Assembly: GCA_947632025.1 (NCBI GenBank)
Contig: CANRNN010000005.1
Span: 62,001 to 126,000, forward strand
DNA length: 64,000 nt
Source of the DNA: an uncultured Clostridia bacterium
GTDB lineage: Bacteria; Bacillota; Clostridia; Oscillospirales; Ruminococcaceae
Reading direction: 5' to 3'
Below the pieces are notes generated by a model, which worked only from the letters and a program-made list of their open reading frames with translations, was not told the origin of the DNA and did not search any database. The position numbers and the translations under genes were made by a program. Positions 7,867 to 16,145 of this stretch are shown piece after piece. Numbering within the stretch: the first letter of the stretch is position 1; each line of letters opens with the position of its first letter.

Positions 7867-9027
7867 TTATTCAAGAATGACGGGGCGAGCCGTGAAGTCG
7901 CTCCCGCACGGCAGCGCTTCCTCGAAAGCGAGCGCGTAAATATCCGACGCTTTTGCCGTGAATTTGGCTTGCCGAGCCGCTTCGCGGGAAATTCCCGAAA
8001 GCGCTTTCAGCGATGTGTCGATAGGTATTTTGCACTCTGACGCGGCGAGAATTTCCTTTCCTCTGGAGTTCATTCCCAGAACGCGTATATACGCGGGCTT
8101 TTCCAGCGCAAATTTCCTGTCGATCCCCAGAAATCCGCATAGTACAGCCCTTCTTATGCGGGCGAGGGTATAGCGTTTTGTCTTTGTGAGAAAATACACC
8201 TCTCCGAGGGAGCGACCCGCGCGGACGGCTTTATAGAGCCTGTCGCCCAGTCCACCCGCGCAGTCGTAGATTCCCGAAAATTCGTCCTTGGACATCGTGC
8301 GAAGCTTCGCGAGGATCGCCCTCTCCAGCCGCGAGATGTCCGCCGCGGGAGCGCCGCACGCGGGCGCGAACGCCGAATATTCCTCTCCCGAAAGTATCAT
8401 TTTCCTGACAGCAGAGCCGCTTGCGTATCCCGTACCGCTGTCGGCTTCGGAAGCGTCGTGAGCCGCTCCGCCGCGCTTTACCGTGAACATCTCGATATTG
8501 CTCCCTAAGTCGTCGAAAGCGCTTATATACTCCACGGCAAGGGTGTTGTTCGGGGAAGCGACAAGCTCCGCCACGTCGGGCGTGTAAAACTGCCTTAAAG
8601 CCGCGTCCAGAGCCGCAGGATAGCTTTTCCCGCGCCTCAGCTGCTCCGAGAATTCCTCGGACTTTACCGCGTATGCCGCAGCCCCCGCAGCCTCCCGCAG
8701 AGCCACTATATCGCCGCATTCGCTTCCGAACGCGAGCATATCCGCGCACCCAAGCGCGGTTATGATGTCCGCCGCGCCCCTTGCGAAGCCCTCCGCCGAG
8801 GTGAGGGAAACTCTTTCCGGAAGCTCCGCGACAAGGTCCGCGCCGTTTTCCAGAGCGATTTTTGCCCTTGTGAATTTGTCGAAAACAGCGACATCTCCGC
8901 GCTGCACGAAATTCCCGCTCATAACGGCGAGGATATGCGTCGCCCCCGCTTTCCTCGCGGCTTCAATAAGCGCTCTGTGACCGTTGTGGAACGGGTTGAA
9001 CTCGCAGATCATGGCGGCTGTTTTCAT
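7867..9027 (-). CDS. tmcAL: tRNA(Met) cytidine acetate ligase
   Basis: 386 residues. Belongs to the YlbM/DUF795 family, which makes ac4C34 in elongator tRNA-Met by activating acetate with ATP to acetyl-adenylate. The nucleotidyltransferase signature FNPFHNGH is at residues 10-17 and the MSGNFVQRGDVAVFDK block follows at 35-50. A GAGTTEGC... type 'GTGYASGSAVRKMI' segment is also present. AAGGGAG precedes the ATG. First gene of the minus-strand operon tmcAL-murL-murD2 (44-nt gap to murL) and divergent from ackA, whose substrate acetate it shares. Confidence 0.92.
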   Translation of the reverse strand: MKTAAMICEFNPFHNGHRALIEAARKAGATHILAVMSGNFVQRGDVAVFDKFTRAKIALENGADLVAELPERVSLTSAEGFARGAADIITALGCADMLAFGSECGDIVALREAAGAAAYAVKSEEFSEQLRRGKSYPAALDAALRQFYTPDVAELVASPNNTLAVEYISAFDDLGSNIEMFTVKRGGAAHDASEADSGTGYASGSAVRKMILSGEEYSAFAPACGAPAADISRLERAILAKLRTMSKDEFSGIYDCAGGLGDRLYKAVRAGRSLGEVYFLTKTKRYTLARIRRAVLCGFLGIDRKFALEKPAYIRVLGMNSRGKEILAASECKIPIDTSLKALSGISREAARQAKFTAKASDIYALAFEEALPCGSDFTARPVILE

Positions 9028-9074
9028 AATATGTACTCCCTTTGAATTTTAATTCCAAAATCAACTATAAATAT

Positions 9075-9103
9075 ATTTTACATCATTTTCTAAATAAATT
9101 CAA
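9075..9103 (-). promoter_or_regulatory. Promoter of tmcAL-murL-murD2
   Basis: On the minus strand: TTGAAT (plus 9098-9103), 17-bp spacer, TAAAAT (plus 9075-9080), about 48 bp upstream of the tmcAL start. No other promoter or terminator is evident before murD2, so the three genes are probably one operon. Confidence 0.6.
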
Positions 9104-9122
9104 TAAAATTTTCAAAAAATAC

Positions 9123-9149
9123 TTGAAATTTTTTGTGAAATGTTATAAA
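9123..9149 (+). promoter_or_regulatory. Possible ackA promoter
   Basis: TTGAAA at 9123-9128 and an extended -10 TGTTATAAA ending at 9149. The spacer is only 15 bp, so the extended -10 probably does most of the work. It lies back to back with the tmcAL promoter, 20 bp away. Confidence 0.5.
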
Positions 9150-9188
9150 ATAAAATTGTAATTTTTATTTGAAAGGAATTTTTTTGTT

Positions 9189-10394
9189 ATGAAAATTTTG
9201 GTTATCAACGCGGGCAGCTCTTCTCTGAAATATCAGCTCCTCGATATGGACGACGAGAGCGTTATCGCAAAGGGCAACTGCGACCGTATCGGCATAGGCG
9301 GACATATCAAGCATACCGCCGCCGACGGCAGGACTATCGACGTAGACTGCGATTTCCCGACGCATACCGAGGCTTTCGAGAAGCTTGTGGAAGTGCTTAC
9401 CACGGGTGAAGCTGCCGTTATCAAGTCCATGGACGAGATAAACGCCGTAGGTCACAGAATAGTACAGGGCGCGGAGATCTTCAACAAGACCACCCTCGCG
9501 ACCGACGAGGTGATTCAGCAGATCGACGACCTCGCGGAGCTGGCTCCCGTACACAATCACCCGCACGCTCTGGCGCTCAGAGCCTGCAAGAAGGTCATTC
9601 CCGCGACCACCCCGCAGGTCGTCGTGTTCGACACCGCGTTCCACGCGACCATGCCCGAAAAGGCGTTTATGTTCGGTATGCCGTATGAGTGCTATGAAAA
9701 GTATCATGTGAGAAAATACGGCTTCCACGGCACTTCTCACAGATTCGTTTCTCAGGCGCTTGCCGACGCTATGGGCAAGGACATCAAGGACCTTAAGATA
9801 GTTTCCTGCCACCTCGGAAACGGCTCGTCTATCACGGCTGTAGAGGGCGGAAAGTCTATAGACACCTCTATGGGCTTCACCCCGCTGGACGGCGTTATTA
9901 TGGGAACGCGTTCGGGGTGTGTTGACGCTTCGGCGGTGACTTTCATTCAGAACAAGCTCGGTCTTTCTCCGTCAGAGATGAGCGACTACCTCAACAAGAA
10001 GTCGGGATTCCTCGGAATTTCGGGAGTGTCCAGCGACGCGCGCGACCTCGGCGCTGCTGCCGAAGAGGGCAACAAGAGAGCGAAACTGGCGCTTGAAATG
10101 CTCCGGTATGAGATCAAGAAGTATATCGGCTCGTATGCCGCGATTATGAACGGTCTGGACGCTGTTCTGTTCACGGGAGGTATCGGCGAGAATTCGGACG
10201 ACCTGCGCGAGGACGTCTGCTCGAATATGGAATATCTTGGAATCAAGATAGACAAGGCAGCCAACAAGGGGCTTCGCGGGAAGCTTGCGAAGATTTCCGC
10301 TCCCGACAGCAAGGTTGAGGTATGGGTCGTTCCCACCAACGAGGAGCTGCTTATCGCACGCGACACCAAAGCGCTTGTCGAGGGTAATCTCTAA
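9189..10394 (+). CDS. ackA: Acetate kinase
   Basis: Forms ATP and acetate from acetyl phosphate, the energy-yielding end of acetate fermentation. 401 residues, the usual length. The N-terminal phosphate-binding block NAGSSSLKYQ is at residues 6-15. Later family blocks are 'GHRIVQG', 'FDTAFH', 'FHGTSHR', 'CHLGNGSSI', 'MGTRSGCVD' and 'FTGGIGENS'. AAAGGAA precedes ATG 9189. pta is not adjacent; the neighbour is the divergent acetate-using tmcAL. Confidence 0.98.
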   Translation: MKILVINAGSSSLKYQLLDMDDESVIAKGNCDRIGIGGHIKHTAADGRTIDVDCDFPTHTEAFEKLVEVLTTGEAAVIKSMDEINAVGHRIVQGAEIFNKTTLATDEVIQQIDDLAELAPVHNHPHALALRACKKVIPATTPQVVVFDTAFHATMPEKAFMFGMPYECYEKYHVRKYGFHGTSHRFVSQALADAMGKDIKDLKIVSCHLGNGSSITAVEGGKSIDTSMGFTPLDGVIMGTRSGCVDASAVTFIQNKLGLSPSEMSDYLNKKSGFLGISGVSSDARDLGAAAEEGNKRAKLALEMLRYEIKKYIGSYAAIMNGLDAVLFTGGIGENSDDLREDVCSNMEYLGIKIDKAANKGLRGKLAKISAPDSKVEVWVVPTNEELLIARDTKALVEGNL

Positions 10395-10482
10395 GCGGCG
10401 AATCGCCGCTGATAGTTCGCTTCGCGCGTGGGTAAGGACTTATAAAGCTACTGCGCGAGAGGATAGCGGACGATTTTCAAAC
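10395..10482 (-). repeat. Intergenic repeat family, copy A (reverse orientation)
   Basis: Read on the minus strand, this begins GTTTGAAAATCG, continues through the TCTCGCGCA core and TTATAAG, and ends in the hairpin GCGGCG-AAT-CGCCGC (10395-10409 on the plus strand). It matches copy C at 53177-53262 across about 88 bp and begins at the base after the ackA stop codon. Confidence 0.7.
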
Positions 10483-10491
10483 CATAAAAAT

Positions 10492-10527
10492 AAGGGGTCG
10501 ACGAAAACTTGTTTCGCCGACCTTTTT
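10492..10527 (+). terminator. ackA terminator
   Basis: Stem GGTCGACGAAA / TTTCGCCGACC (one mismatch) extended by AAGG/CCTTT pairs, loop ACTTG, then a T-run. It sits between the two inverted repeat copies A and B. Confidence 0.75.
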
Positions 10528-10530
10528 CTG

Positions 10531-10619
10531 TGAAAATTATCTACAATATTCTCGCGCAATATTGTTATAATCTTTCGTCACGGCAAGAAGCGTACTTCCA
10601 GCAGCGGTACGCTGCTGCT
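10531..10619 (+). repeat. Intergenic repeat family, copy B
   Basis: Shares the block CTACAATATTCTCGCGCAAT with copy C, then TTATAA and CTTTCGT, and ends in a hairpin AGCAGCG-GTA-CGCTGCT. Hairpin bases differ from copies A and C although pairing is kept. Oriented opposite to copy A, so A and B form an inverted pair around the ackA terminator. Confidence 0.7.
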
Positions 10620-10685
10620 TTGTACGTTTCGTACATACAGCTTTGTACGTTTCGCGCAAACTGCTTTGTACGAAACGCACAGCCC
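10617..10685 (+). repeat. Tandem repeat, 23-bp period, three units
   Basis: GCTTTGTACG starts at 10617, 10640 and 10663, exactly 23 bp apart. The first two units continue TTTCG. The third continues AAACG, the complement of the same triplet. It directly follows repeat copy B. Confidence 0.75.
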
Positions 10686-10916
10686 TTTTAAATAATCTTA
10701 ATATATAAATCTAAAGAAAAAAATCTTAACCCCATCAATCCTAAACCGACCAATCGGCGAAGGCGGTCGGCGGGGACGGGGAATGAAAAAGTTTTTAAGT
10801 TATGTTTTTTCACCTAAGTCCCTCACTTTACAAAATTTCACGGGAGCTTTCCCTCAATTTGTTAAAATGCCTTAAAAATTTCATCTTTTTTCACTAAAAT
10901 TATGATAAATAACATA
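10686..10916. other. AT-rich gene-free spacer upstream of mreB
   Basis: No supported gene. A weak hairpin CCGACC...GGTCGG lies near 10743-10768. The rest is AT-rich with T-tracts before the mreB promoter. Confidence 0.5.
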
Positions 10917-10945
10917 TTGAAAATTGGAGAAAATAGTGTTATAAT
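10917..10945 (+). promoter_or_regulatory. mreB promoter
   Basis: TTGAAA 10917-10922, 17-bp spacer, TATAAT 10940-10945 with an extended -10 TG at 10937. Probably drives the mreB-mreC-mreD-mrdA cluster. Confidence 0.8.
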
Positions 10946-11010
10946 GTAAAGTGGTATGTTATTTAATATAATCTACTTTCACACTTTAATGTTTTTCGGA
11001 GGACAATTTA

Positions 11011-12030
11011 ATGTTTGGAATCAACAGAGATATCGGAATCGACCTTGGAACGGCTAATACGCTCGTATATATGCGCGGCAAGGGAATTATTATCCGTGAG
11101 CCGTCAGTGGTCGCTGTAGATAAAAAGGCAGGTCAGGTGCGCTACGTCGGTCAGGAAGCAAAGGACGTTATCGGTCGTACACCGGGTTCTATCGTCGCAG
11201 TAAGACCCCTCAAAGACGGCGTTATCGCCGATTTCGATATGACTTCAATTATGTTAAGCCAGTTCATAAAAAAGGCTCTTAAGGGAAAAGGCAAGGCAAG
11301 AGTGATCATCTGTATCCCGTCGGGCGTTACAGAAGTAGAACGCAGAGCCGTAAAAGAAGCCGCACAGCAGGCAGGCGCAAAGCGCGTTTCTATCATCGAA
11401 GAACCTATGGCGGCGGCAATCGGCGCGGGACTTCCCGTGGCAGAGCCTATGGGCAGTATGATAGTCGATATCGGCGGCGGTACGAGCGAGGTCGCTATAA
11501 TCTCCCTCGGCGGCATAGTTACGGCGCGTTCGGTGCGCGTCGCGGGAGATGAATTCGATTCCGCAATTATAAACTATATCAAGAAAAAATATAATCTCCT
11601 CATAGGCGAGAGAACAGCCGAAAATATCAAGACAGGCATAGGCTCCGCGTTCCAGACCGACGAGAACGAGCCGGTCATGGACATCAAGGGCAGAAACCTG
11701 TTAAACGGCTTGCCCGAAAATATCACCATCACCTCAGCAGAGGTGAGAGATGCTCTCTCAGAGCCGCTGTCGCACGTCATAGAGGCTATAAAGACCACTC
11801 TCGAAAAATGCCCGCCGGAGCTTGCGGCAGATATAATCGAAAGCGGAATAATGCTCGCAGGCGGCGGCGCACTGCTGCGCGGTCTTGATAAGCTTATCCA
11901 CGCGGAAACAGCAATGCCCGTGAAGATCGCCGAAAGACCCCTCGACTGCGTCGCAGACGGCACGGGCAAGGTCCTCGAAAATATCGACAAGCTTGAGGAC
12001 GTGCTGAGTGAGGAAGAAACCATCTACTGA
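11011..12030 (+). CDS. mreB: Rod shape-determining protein MreB
   Basis: Actin-like ATPase that polymerises under the membrane and guides lateral cell-wall synthesis. 339 residues. Phosphate-1 motif [11 protein letters not shown] at 7-17, the phosphate-2 motif '[14 protein letters not shown]' near 150-163, and the adenosine motif '[15 protein letters not shown]' near 284-298. CGGAGGA precedes the ATG with good spacing. First gene of mreBCD-mrdA. Confidence 0.98.
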   Translation: MFGINRDIGIDLGTANTLVYMRGKGIIIREPSVVAVDKKAGQVRYVGQEAKDVIGRTPGSIVAVRPLKDGVIADFDMTSIMLSQFIKKALKGKGKARVIICIPSGVTEVERRAVKEAAQQAGAKRVSIIEEPMAAAIGAGLPVAEPMGSMIVDIGGGTSEVAIISLGGIVTARSVRVAGDEFDSAIINYIKKKYNLLIGERTAENIKTGIGSAFQTDENEPVMDIKGRNLLNGLPENITITSAEVRDALSEPLSHVIEAIKTTLEKCPPELAADIIESGIMLAGGGALLRGLDKLIHAETAMPVKIAERPLDCVADGTGKVLENIDKLEDVLSEEETIY

Positions 12031-12095
12031 TTCCCTTAAGCGAATATTTCATAAAATCTGTAAATTCTGTAAAATAAAGTAATATCGGTGAATTT

Positions 12096-12956
12096 ATGAA
12101 AGAATTTTTCCACAGCGTCAAGTTCAAGATCCTTATATGCATAGCCGCGCTTCTGCTCGGAATGATGACCTATGCCGCCGTGAATCCGGGACAGCAGACG
12201 GGTCCCGAACAGATAGTCGGCACGATAACATATCCGTTCGTAAGCGCCGCAAACGCCATTTCCGACGGCGTGGCGGGTCTTATCGACAAGCTGGTCAACG
12301 CGGATAAGTACAAAAACCGCAGCAAGGAGCTTGAAGCGGAACTTACCGAGATGTATCAGCATACAATGGATTACGATTCGCTGCTGGAGGAAAACGAGCG
12401 CCTGCGCGAAATGCTGGAGCTTAAAGAGCGCAATAAGGATTTCAGCTTTTCCGAGCCGTGCGACGTCATCTACAGGAACGCAAACGACGTGTACGGCGGC
12501 TTTACGATAAGCAAAGGCTCTTTAAGCGGCATATCCCTTAACGACCCGGTGATAACCACGGTGGGTCTTGTCGGGCGCGTGACCTCTATTGCCGATAACT
12601 ACGCGAGAGTGACCACCATTTTAAGCCCGCAGGTAAACGTCGGAGTGTATACGTCCAGGGCAAAGACCACGGGCGTTCTCGAAAACGACCTCACGAACGG
12701 GCAAAAGGGCTTGTGCCTTATGAGCGATATACTTAAGGACGCGGATATCCGCGAGGGCGATATCATCTTCACGTCGGGCATGAGCGGTCTTTTTCCGGAC
12801 AGCCTGCTAGTCGGGACGGTAAAGGAAGTCTACGACGACCCCAACGGCTTCTCGAAACACGCCGTGATAGAGCTGGCGCAGGACGTGCGCTCGGTGACTT
12901 CCGTGTTCGTAGTGACGGATTTCAGCGGAAAAGGCGTTCCGTTTGAAATAGAATAA
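12096..12956 (+). CDS. mreC: Rod shape-determining protein MreC
   Basis: Bitopic envelope protein linking MreB to PBP2 and RodA. 286 residues: N-terminal TM at about 10-27, a predicted coiled coil rich in Glu/Leu at about 68-112 (ELEAELTEMYQ... LLEENERLREMLEL), then the beta-rich extracytoplasmic domain with 'VITTVGLVGRV' and 'TSGMSGLFPDSLLVG', typical MreC blocks. The ribosome-binding site is weak (GGTGA). Confidence 0.93.
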   Translation: MKEFFHSVKFKILICIAALLLGMMTYAAVNPGQQTGPEQIVGTITYPFVSAANAISDGVAGLIDKLVNADKYKNRSKELEAELTEMYQHTMDYDSLLEENERLREMLELKERNKDFSFSEPCDVIYRNANDVYGGFTISKGSLSGISLNDPVITTVGLVGRVTSIADNYARVTTILSPQVNVGVYTSRAKTTGVLENDLTNGQKGLCLMSDILKDADIREGDIIFTSGMSGLFPDSLLVGTVKEVYDDPNGFSKHAVIELAQDVRSVTSVFVVTDFSGKGVPFEIE

Positions 12957-13109
12957 GCCCGCAGGCGGCAGGCGGCAGGGTGCGTGAGGCAGGCGGCAGA
13001 GTGCGGGAGTATAAGCCCGCTGTGCGCAAGAATTAAAGCCCGCTGTATGCAAAATATAAAGCCCGCAAGGTGCGGGAATATGTGTCGCAAGGCGCGTGAA
13101 TAAGCCCGC
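12954..13109 (+). repeat. Degenerate GC-rich repeats between mreC and mreD
   Basis: The core (A/T)AAGCCCGC occurs at 12954, 13012, 13035, 13058 and 13101, alternating with GTGCGGGA / GGCAGGC units that can pair with it (GCCCGC with GCGGGC/GCGGG). The 179-bp spacer has no gene that I can support. Confidence 0.75.
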
Positions 13110-13135
13110 AGGGCGCGGGAAAAGGACCGGAGCAT

Positions 13136-13735
13136 ATGAAAAAAATCACAAAACTCACACGGCGCTCGCAGAAAGCAATGCTTCGGGGAGTGCTGCGCTG
13201 GTCGCTGTACGCGGCGGTCTTGCTCGTTTTTTACTTGTTTGAAACAAATCCGCTGATACGCGGATTCTGTCCGCTGCTGATAATACCGCTGGCAAGCGCG
13301 GTGGCAATGCGCGAGGGCGACCTTGCGGCGGGAGTGTTCGGCGCTTTCTGCGGACTTATGCTGGATATGGCAAACGGAGTGGCTGTCGTCGGATTTTCGG
13401 CGCTCTGGCTGCTTTGTCTGTGTCCGCCGATATCGCTGCTGTCAAGGTTCTGGGTGAAAGTCAATATGCTGTCGCATTTCGTGATGAACTTTACAGCGTC
13501 CGTATTTATGGCGGCGGTGGATTTTCTGTTCCTGCACGTCGTGTGGGAGGGAGCGCAGAGCAGCATCTCGTTCGTGAACGTCATTCTGCCCGCGTATCTC
13601 GGAGCGATAATATCCGCGCCGGCGGTGTATCTGCTGGTCTACTTCATCAACAGAAAAGTCCGCCCGAAGGAAGAACGCCGTCTTGAAGAATCCGCCCAGA
13701 ACGCCGGAGAAGCCGAAGCTGCCAAAAAGGAATAA
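13136..13735 (+). CDS. mreD: Rod shape-determining protein MreD
   Basis: 199-residue polytopic membrane protein in the mreBCD cassette. Four to five hydrophobic segments lie between about residues 20 and 170, with the MreD-like 'LMLDMANG' motif following a Gly-rich helix. The C-terminus is charged (RPKEERRLEESAQNAGEAEAAKKE region). MreD is poorly conserved, so the call relies on topology and position. CCGGAG lies before the ATG. Confidence 0.88.
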   Translation: MKKITKLTRRSQKAMLRGVLRWSLYAAVLLVFYLFETNPLIRGFCPLLIIPLASAVAMREGDLAAGVFGAFCGLMLDMANGVAVVGFSALWLLCLCPPISLLSRFWVKVNMLSHFVMNFTASVFMAAVDFLFLHVVWEGAQSSISFVNVILPAYLGAIISAPAVYLLVYFINRKVRPKEERRLEESAQNAGEAEAAKKE

Positions 13736-13742
13736 TTAACAT

Positions 13743-15824
13743 ATGTCTAATAAAATCTCTACTTTTATCCGTTCGTTTATTCTGGTCGCTTCCGTTATCG
13801 CGGCGGCTTTTCTGTGCGGGATACGCCTGCTTCAGGTGCAGGTCGTGGACGGCGCAAATTATCTGCAGATGACGCGCGAAACCCATACCGCAGAACAGGA
13901 CGTGGACGCGGCGCGCGGGCAGATAGTCGACTGCGACGGAAAGGTACTTAATTCCAACAAGATAATCTATAACATAAACTTACAGCGCTCCTCGCTGGTG
14001 CAGGGAACGGAAAACGAAATAATCTACCGCGTGCTGACTATACTGCGCAAAAACGGAGAGAAATGGAACGATTCGCTTCCGATAACCAAAACCGCTCCGT
14101 ATCAGTTTATAGAGGACAAGGACGCGGCTGTCCAGACTATGAAAAAGAAGCTGAATATCGCAAGCTACGCTACGGCGGAAAACTGCGTATATCAGCTGTA
14201 CAAAACATATGAAATAAGCGATGAATATCCGGAGGATATGCGTCGGGATATCGCGGGAGTGCGGTATGAGATGCTGCTTAAGGATTTCTCGTATGAGAAT
14301 AAATTCGAGTTCGCGTCGGATATAAGCGTGGGAACAGTGCTGGAGCTTAAGGAGCTTTCGGGTATGCTGGCAGGAGTGGATATCACCGAAAGCTGGGAGC
14401 GGCAGTACCTTGACGGCACGGTGGCTCCGCACCTTCGCGGAGTGACGGGCGCTATCTCCCCCGAAAAGTATGCGGAGCTTAAAGGCGAGGGATATACCCT
14501 CAACGATATAATCGGCATTTCGGGAGTGGAACAGGCTCTCGAAAGCGAGCTTCGCGGAACGCGCGGCGTGAGAACAATAACCCGCGGCTCGGACGGTCTT
14601 GAAATAAGCGACGAGATAACCGAAGAGCCCGTCGCGGGACATTCCGTTATGCTGACGATAGATTCCGACCTGCAGAAAAATGTCCAGGCGGCGCTGCGCT
14701 ATCATATGGACTATATCCGCACGCCTTACTATAAGCCCGCGTTCGAGGACCCCGAATACGTCGAGGAAAACGGCTGCATTTCGGGCGCGGTGGTGGTGCT
14801 TGACGTGAAAACGGGCGGAGTACTCGCGGCGGCAAGCGAGCCGAATTACGACCTTAACGAATACCTTGAAGATTACGAAAAAGTCCTCTCCGAGAAGTAT
14901 TCTCCCGTGTTCAACCGCGTGACGGACGGAGTTTACCGTCCCGGTTCGACGTTCAAGACAATAACAGCGACGGCGGGACTTGCCGAGGGCGTTATTGATA
15001 TGAGCAGCCTTATCTCCTGCGGGGGAACGTATCTCTATTACGCTCCGGGATATATGCCGACCTGTATGCACGCGCACGGAGCGCTTACCGTCCGCAGCGC
15101 CGTGAGATATTCGTGCAATATCTTCTTTTACGAAACCGCCCGCAGACTGGGAATAAACCGCCTTGCGGAATGGGCAGGAAAATTCGGCGTGGGAAAAGAC
15201 CTCGGATTCGAGCTTTCAATGAAAAACGGTCAGATGTCCTCGCTGGAGCTGTTTGAGGAAAACGGCTGGACGTGGAACGAGGGCGACATCGTTCAGGCAG
15301 GAATAGGTCAGTGCGAAACGGCGCTTACGCCTATGCACCTCGCGGTGCAGGCTCTGACGCTCGCGAACAGGGGCGTCCGCCTTGAACCGCATATCGTGAA
15401 GTCCGTGTACAATTACGACTTCTCGGAGAAGCTCTACGACAAGCAGCCCGTTGTGGCAGAGGATTTTTCGGATTTGCCGAATATGGACGCTTATATGAAC
15501 GAAATAAAGGAAGGAATGAAGCTCGTCGCGGGCGACGCCGTCACGGGAATAGCAAATCAGGGCTGGCTGAATGTGTTCGATTATGCGGGTCTTGGCTGGG
15601 AAAATGTGGCAATAAAAACAGGCTCTCCGCAGGCTTCAAAGAATGTTTTCAATGCCGCGATAGTCGGCTTCTACCCCGCGGACGATCCCGAAATCGCTTT
15701 CGGGATAATGCTCGAAAAGGGCGAAATGGCAAAATATATCGTCGCGAATATCTGCAGCGCGTATACTTCCGGAAAGATATATACACAATATGATGAGGAC
15801 GGAAACCCCATCTCCCCGCTGTGA
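13743..15824 (+). CDS. mrdA: Class B penicillin-binding protein (PBP2-like transpeptidase)
   Basis: Transpeptidase that cross-links peptidoglycan during elongation. 693 residues with an N-terminal TM at about 10-32, a dimerisation/pedestal domain and a C-terminal transpeptidase domain. The catalytic motifs are S402-T-F-K405, the SxN motif 'YSCN', and K625-T-G-S628. Last of the mreBCD-mrdA set, seven nt after mreD. It acts outside the membrane with RodA. The substrate stem peptide's D-Glu would come from the murD2-murL route if that route is used. Confidence 0.93.
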   Translation: MSNKISTFIRSFILVASVIAAAFLCGIRLLQVQVVDGANYLQMTRETHTAEQDVDAARGQIVDCDGKVLNSNKIIYNINLQRSSLVQGTENEIIYRVLTILRKNGEKWNDSLPITKTAPYQFIEDKDAAVQTMKKKLNIASYATAENCVYQLYKTYEISDEYPEDMRRDIAGVRYEMLLKDFSYENKFEFASDISVGTVLELKELSGMLAGVDITESWERQYLDGTVAPHLRGVTGAISPEKYAELKGEGYTLNDIIGISGVEQALESELRGTRGVRTITRGSDGLEISDEITEEPVAGHSVMLTIDSDLQKNVQAALRYHMDYIRTPYYKPAFEDPEYVEENGCISGAVVVLDVKTGGVLAAASEPNYDLNEYLEDYEKVLSEKYSPVFNRVTDGVYRPGSTFKTITATAGLAEGVIDMSSLISCGGTYLYYAPGYMPTCMHAHGALTVRSAVRYSCNIFFYETARRLGINRLAEWAGKFGVGKDLGFELSMKNGQMSSLELFEENGWTWNEGDIVQAGIGQCETALTPMHLAVQALTLANRGVRLEPHIVKSVYNYDFSEKLYDKQPVVAEDFSDLPNMDAYMNEIKEGMKLVAGDAVTGIANQGWLNVFDYAGLGWENVAIKTGSPQASKNVFNAAIVGFYPADDPEIAFGIMLEKGEMAKYIVANICSAYTSGKIYTQYDEDGNPISPL

Positions 15825-16145
15825 GAAATTTCTTTTCGTCAAAATATACAAAATATGCGCCCGAAAACCGCAAATATTCACAAAAATTCGCAAATATATA
15901 AAAAACCCTTTTCTTTTTCGTGAAATTGTGTTACAATATAAAAGGATAACTGAAAGTTCAAATCGGTAAGAACCAAACAAAAATGGTGCTATGGACGTCT
16001 TTCCGTGAGATTTTATGTCACGGCGTTCCGTAAATATATATCTGTCCGGAGGTCTTTCGTGAAAAAATGTTGTGATTGTATATATATATATATATAACGG
16101 TATGCATTCAAACGGCAGTTTGTCTTATACAGAGAGGGGAAGAGT
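15825..16145. other. Gap where minC is usually found; promoter and leader of minD
   Basis: No gene visible in 321 bp. There is an extended -10 TGTTACAAT ending at 15937 with no clear -35, then a ~200-nt leader. The leader contains a hairpin CCGTGA...TCACGG (16000-16022) and an alternating TA run at 16079-16096. In related clostridia minC lies between mrdA and minD; I see no remnant of it. Confidence 0.5.

Noticed and set aside
10395-11010. Insertion sequence in the ackA-mreB gap
   Set aside because: No transposase frame; only short repeats and a terminator. A non-autonomous element remains possible and is reported as a repeat family.
12954-13109. Possible small coding gene in the mreC-mreD gap
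   Set aside because: Frames are made only of repeat units, and no ribosome-binding site fits before mreD's own.
13980-15077. 365-codon open frame antisense to mrdA
   Set aside because: Shadow of the transpeptidase gene; no homology-like motifs.
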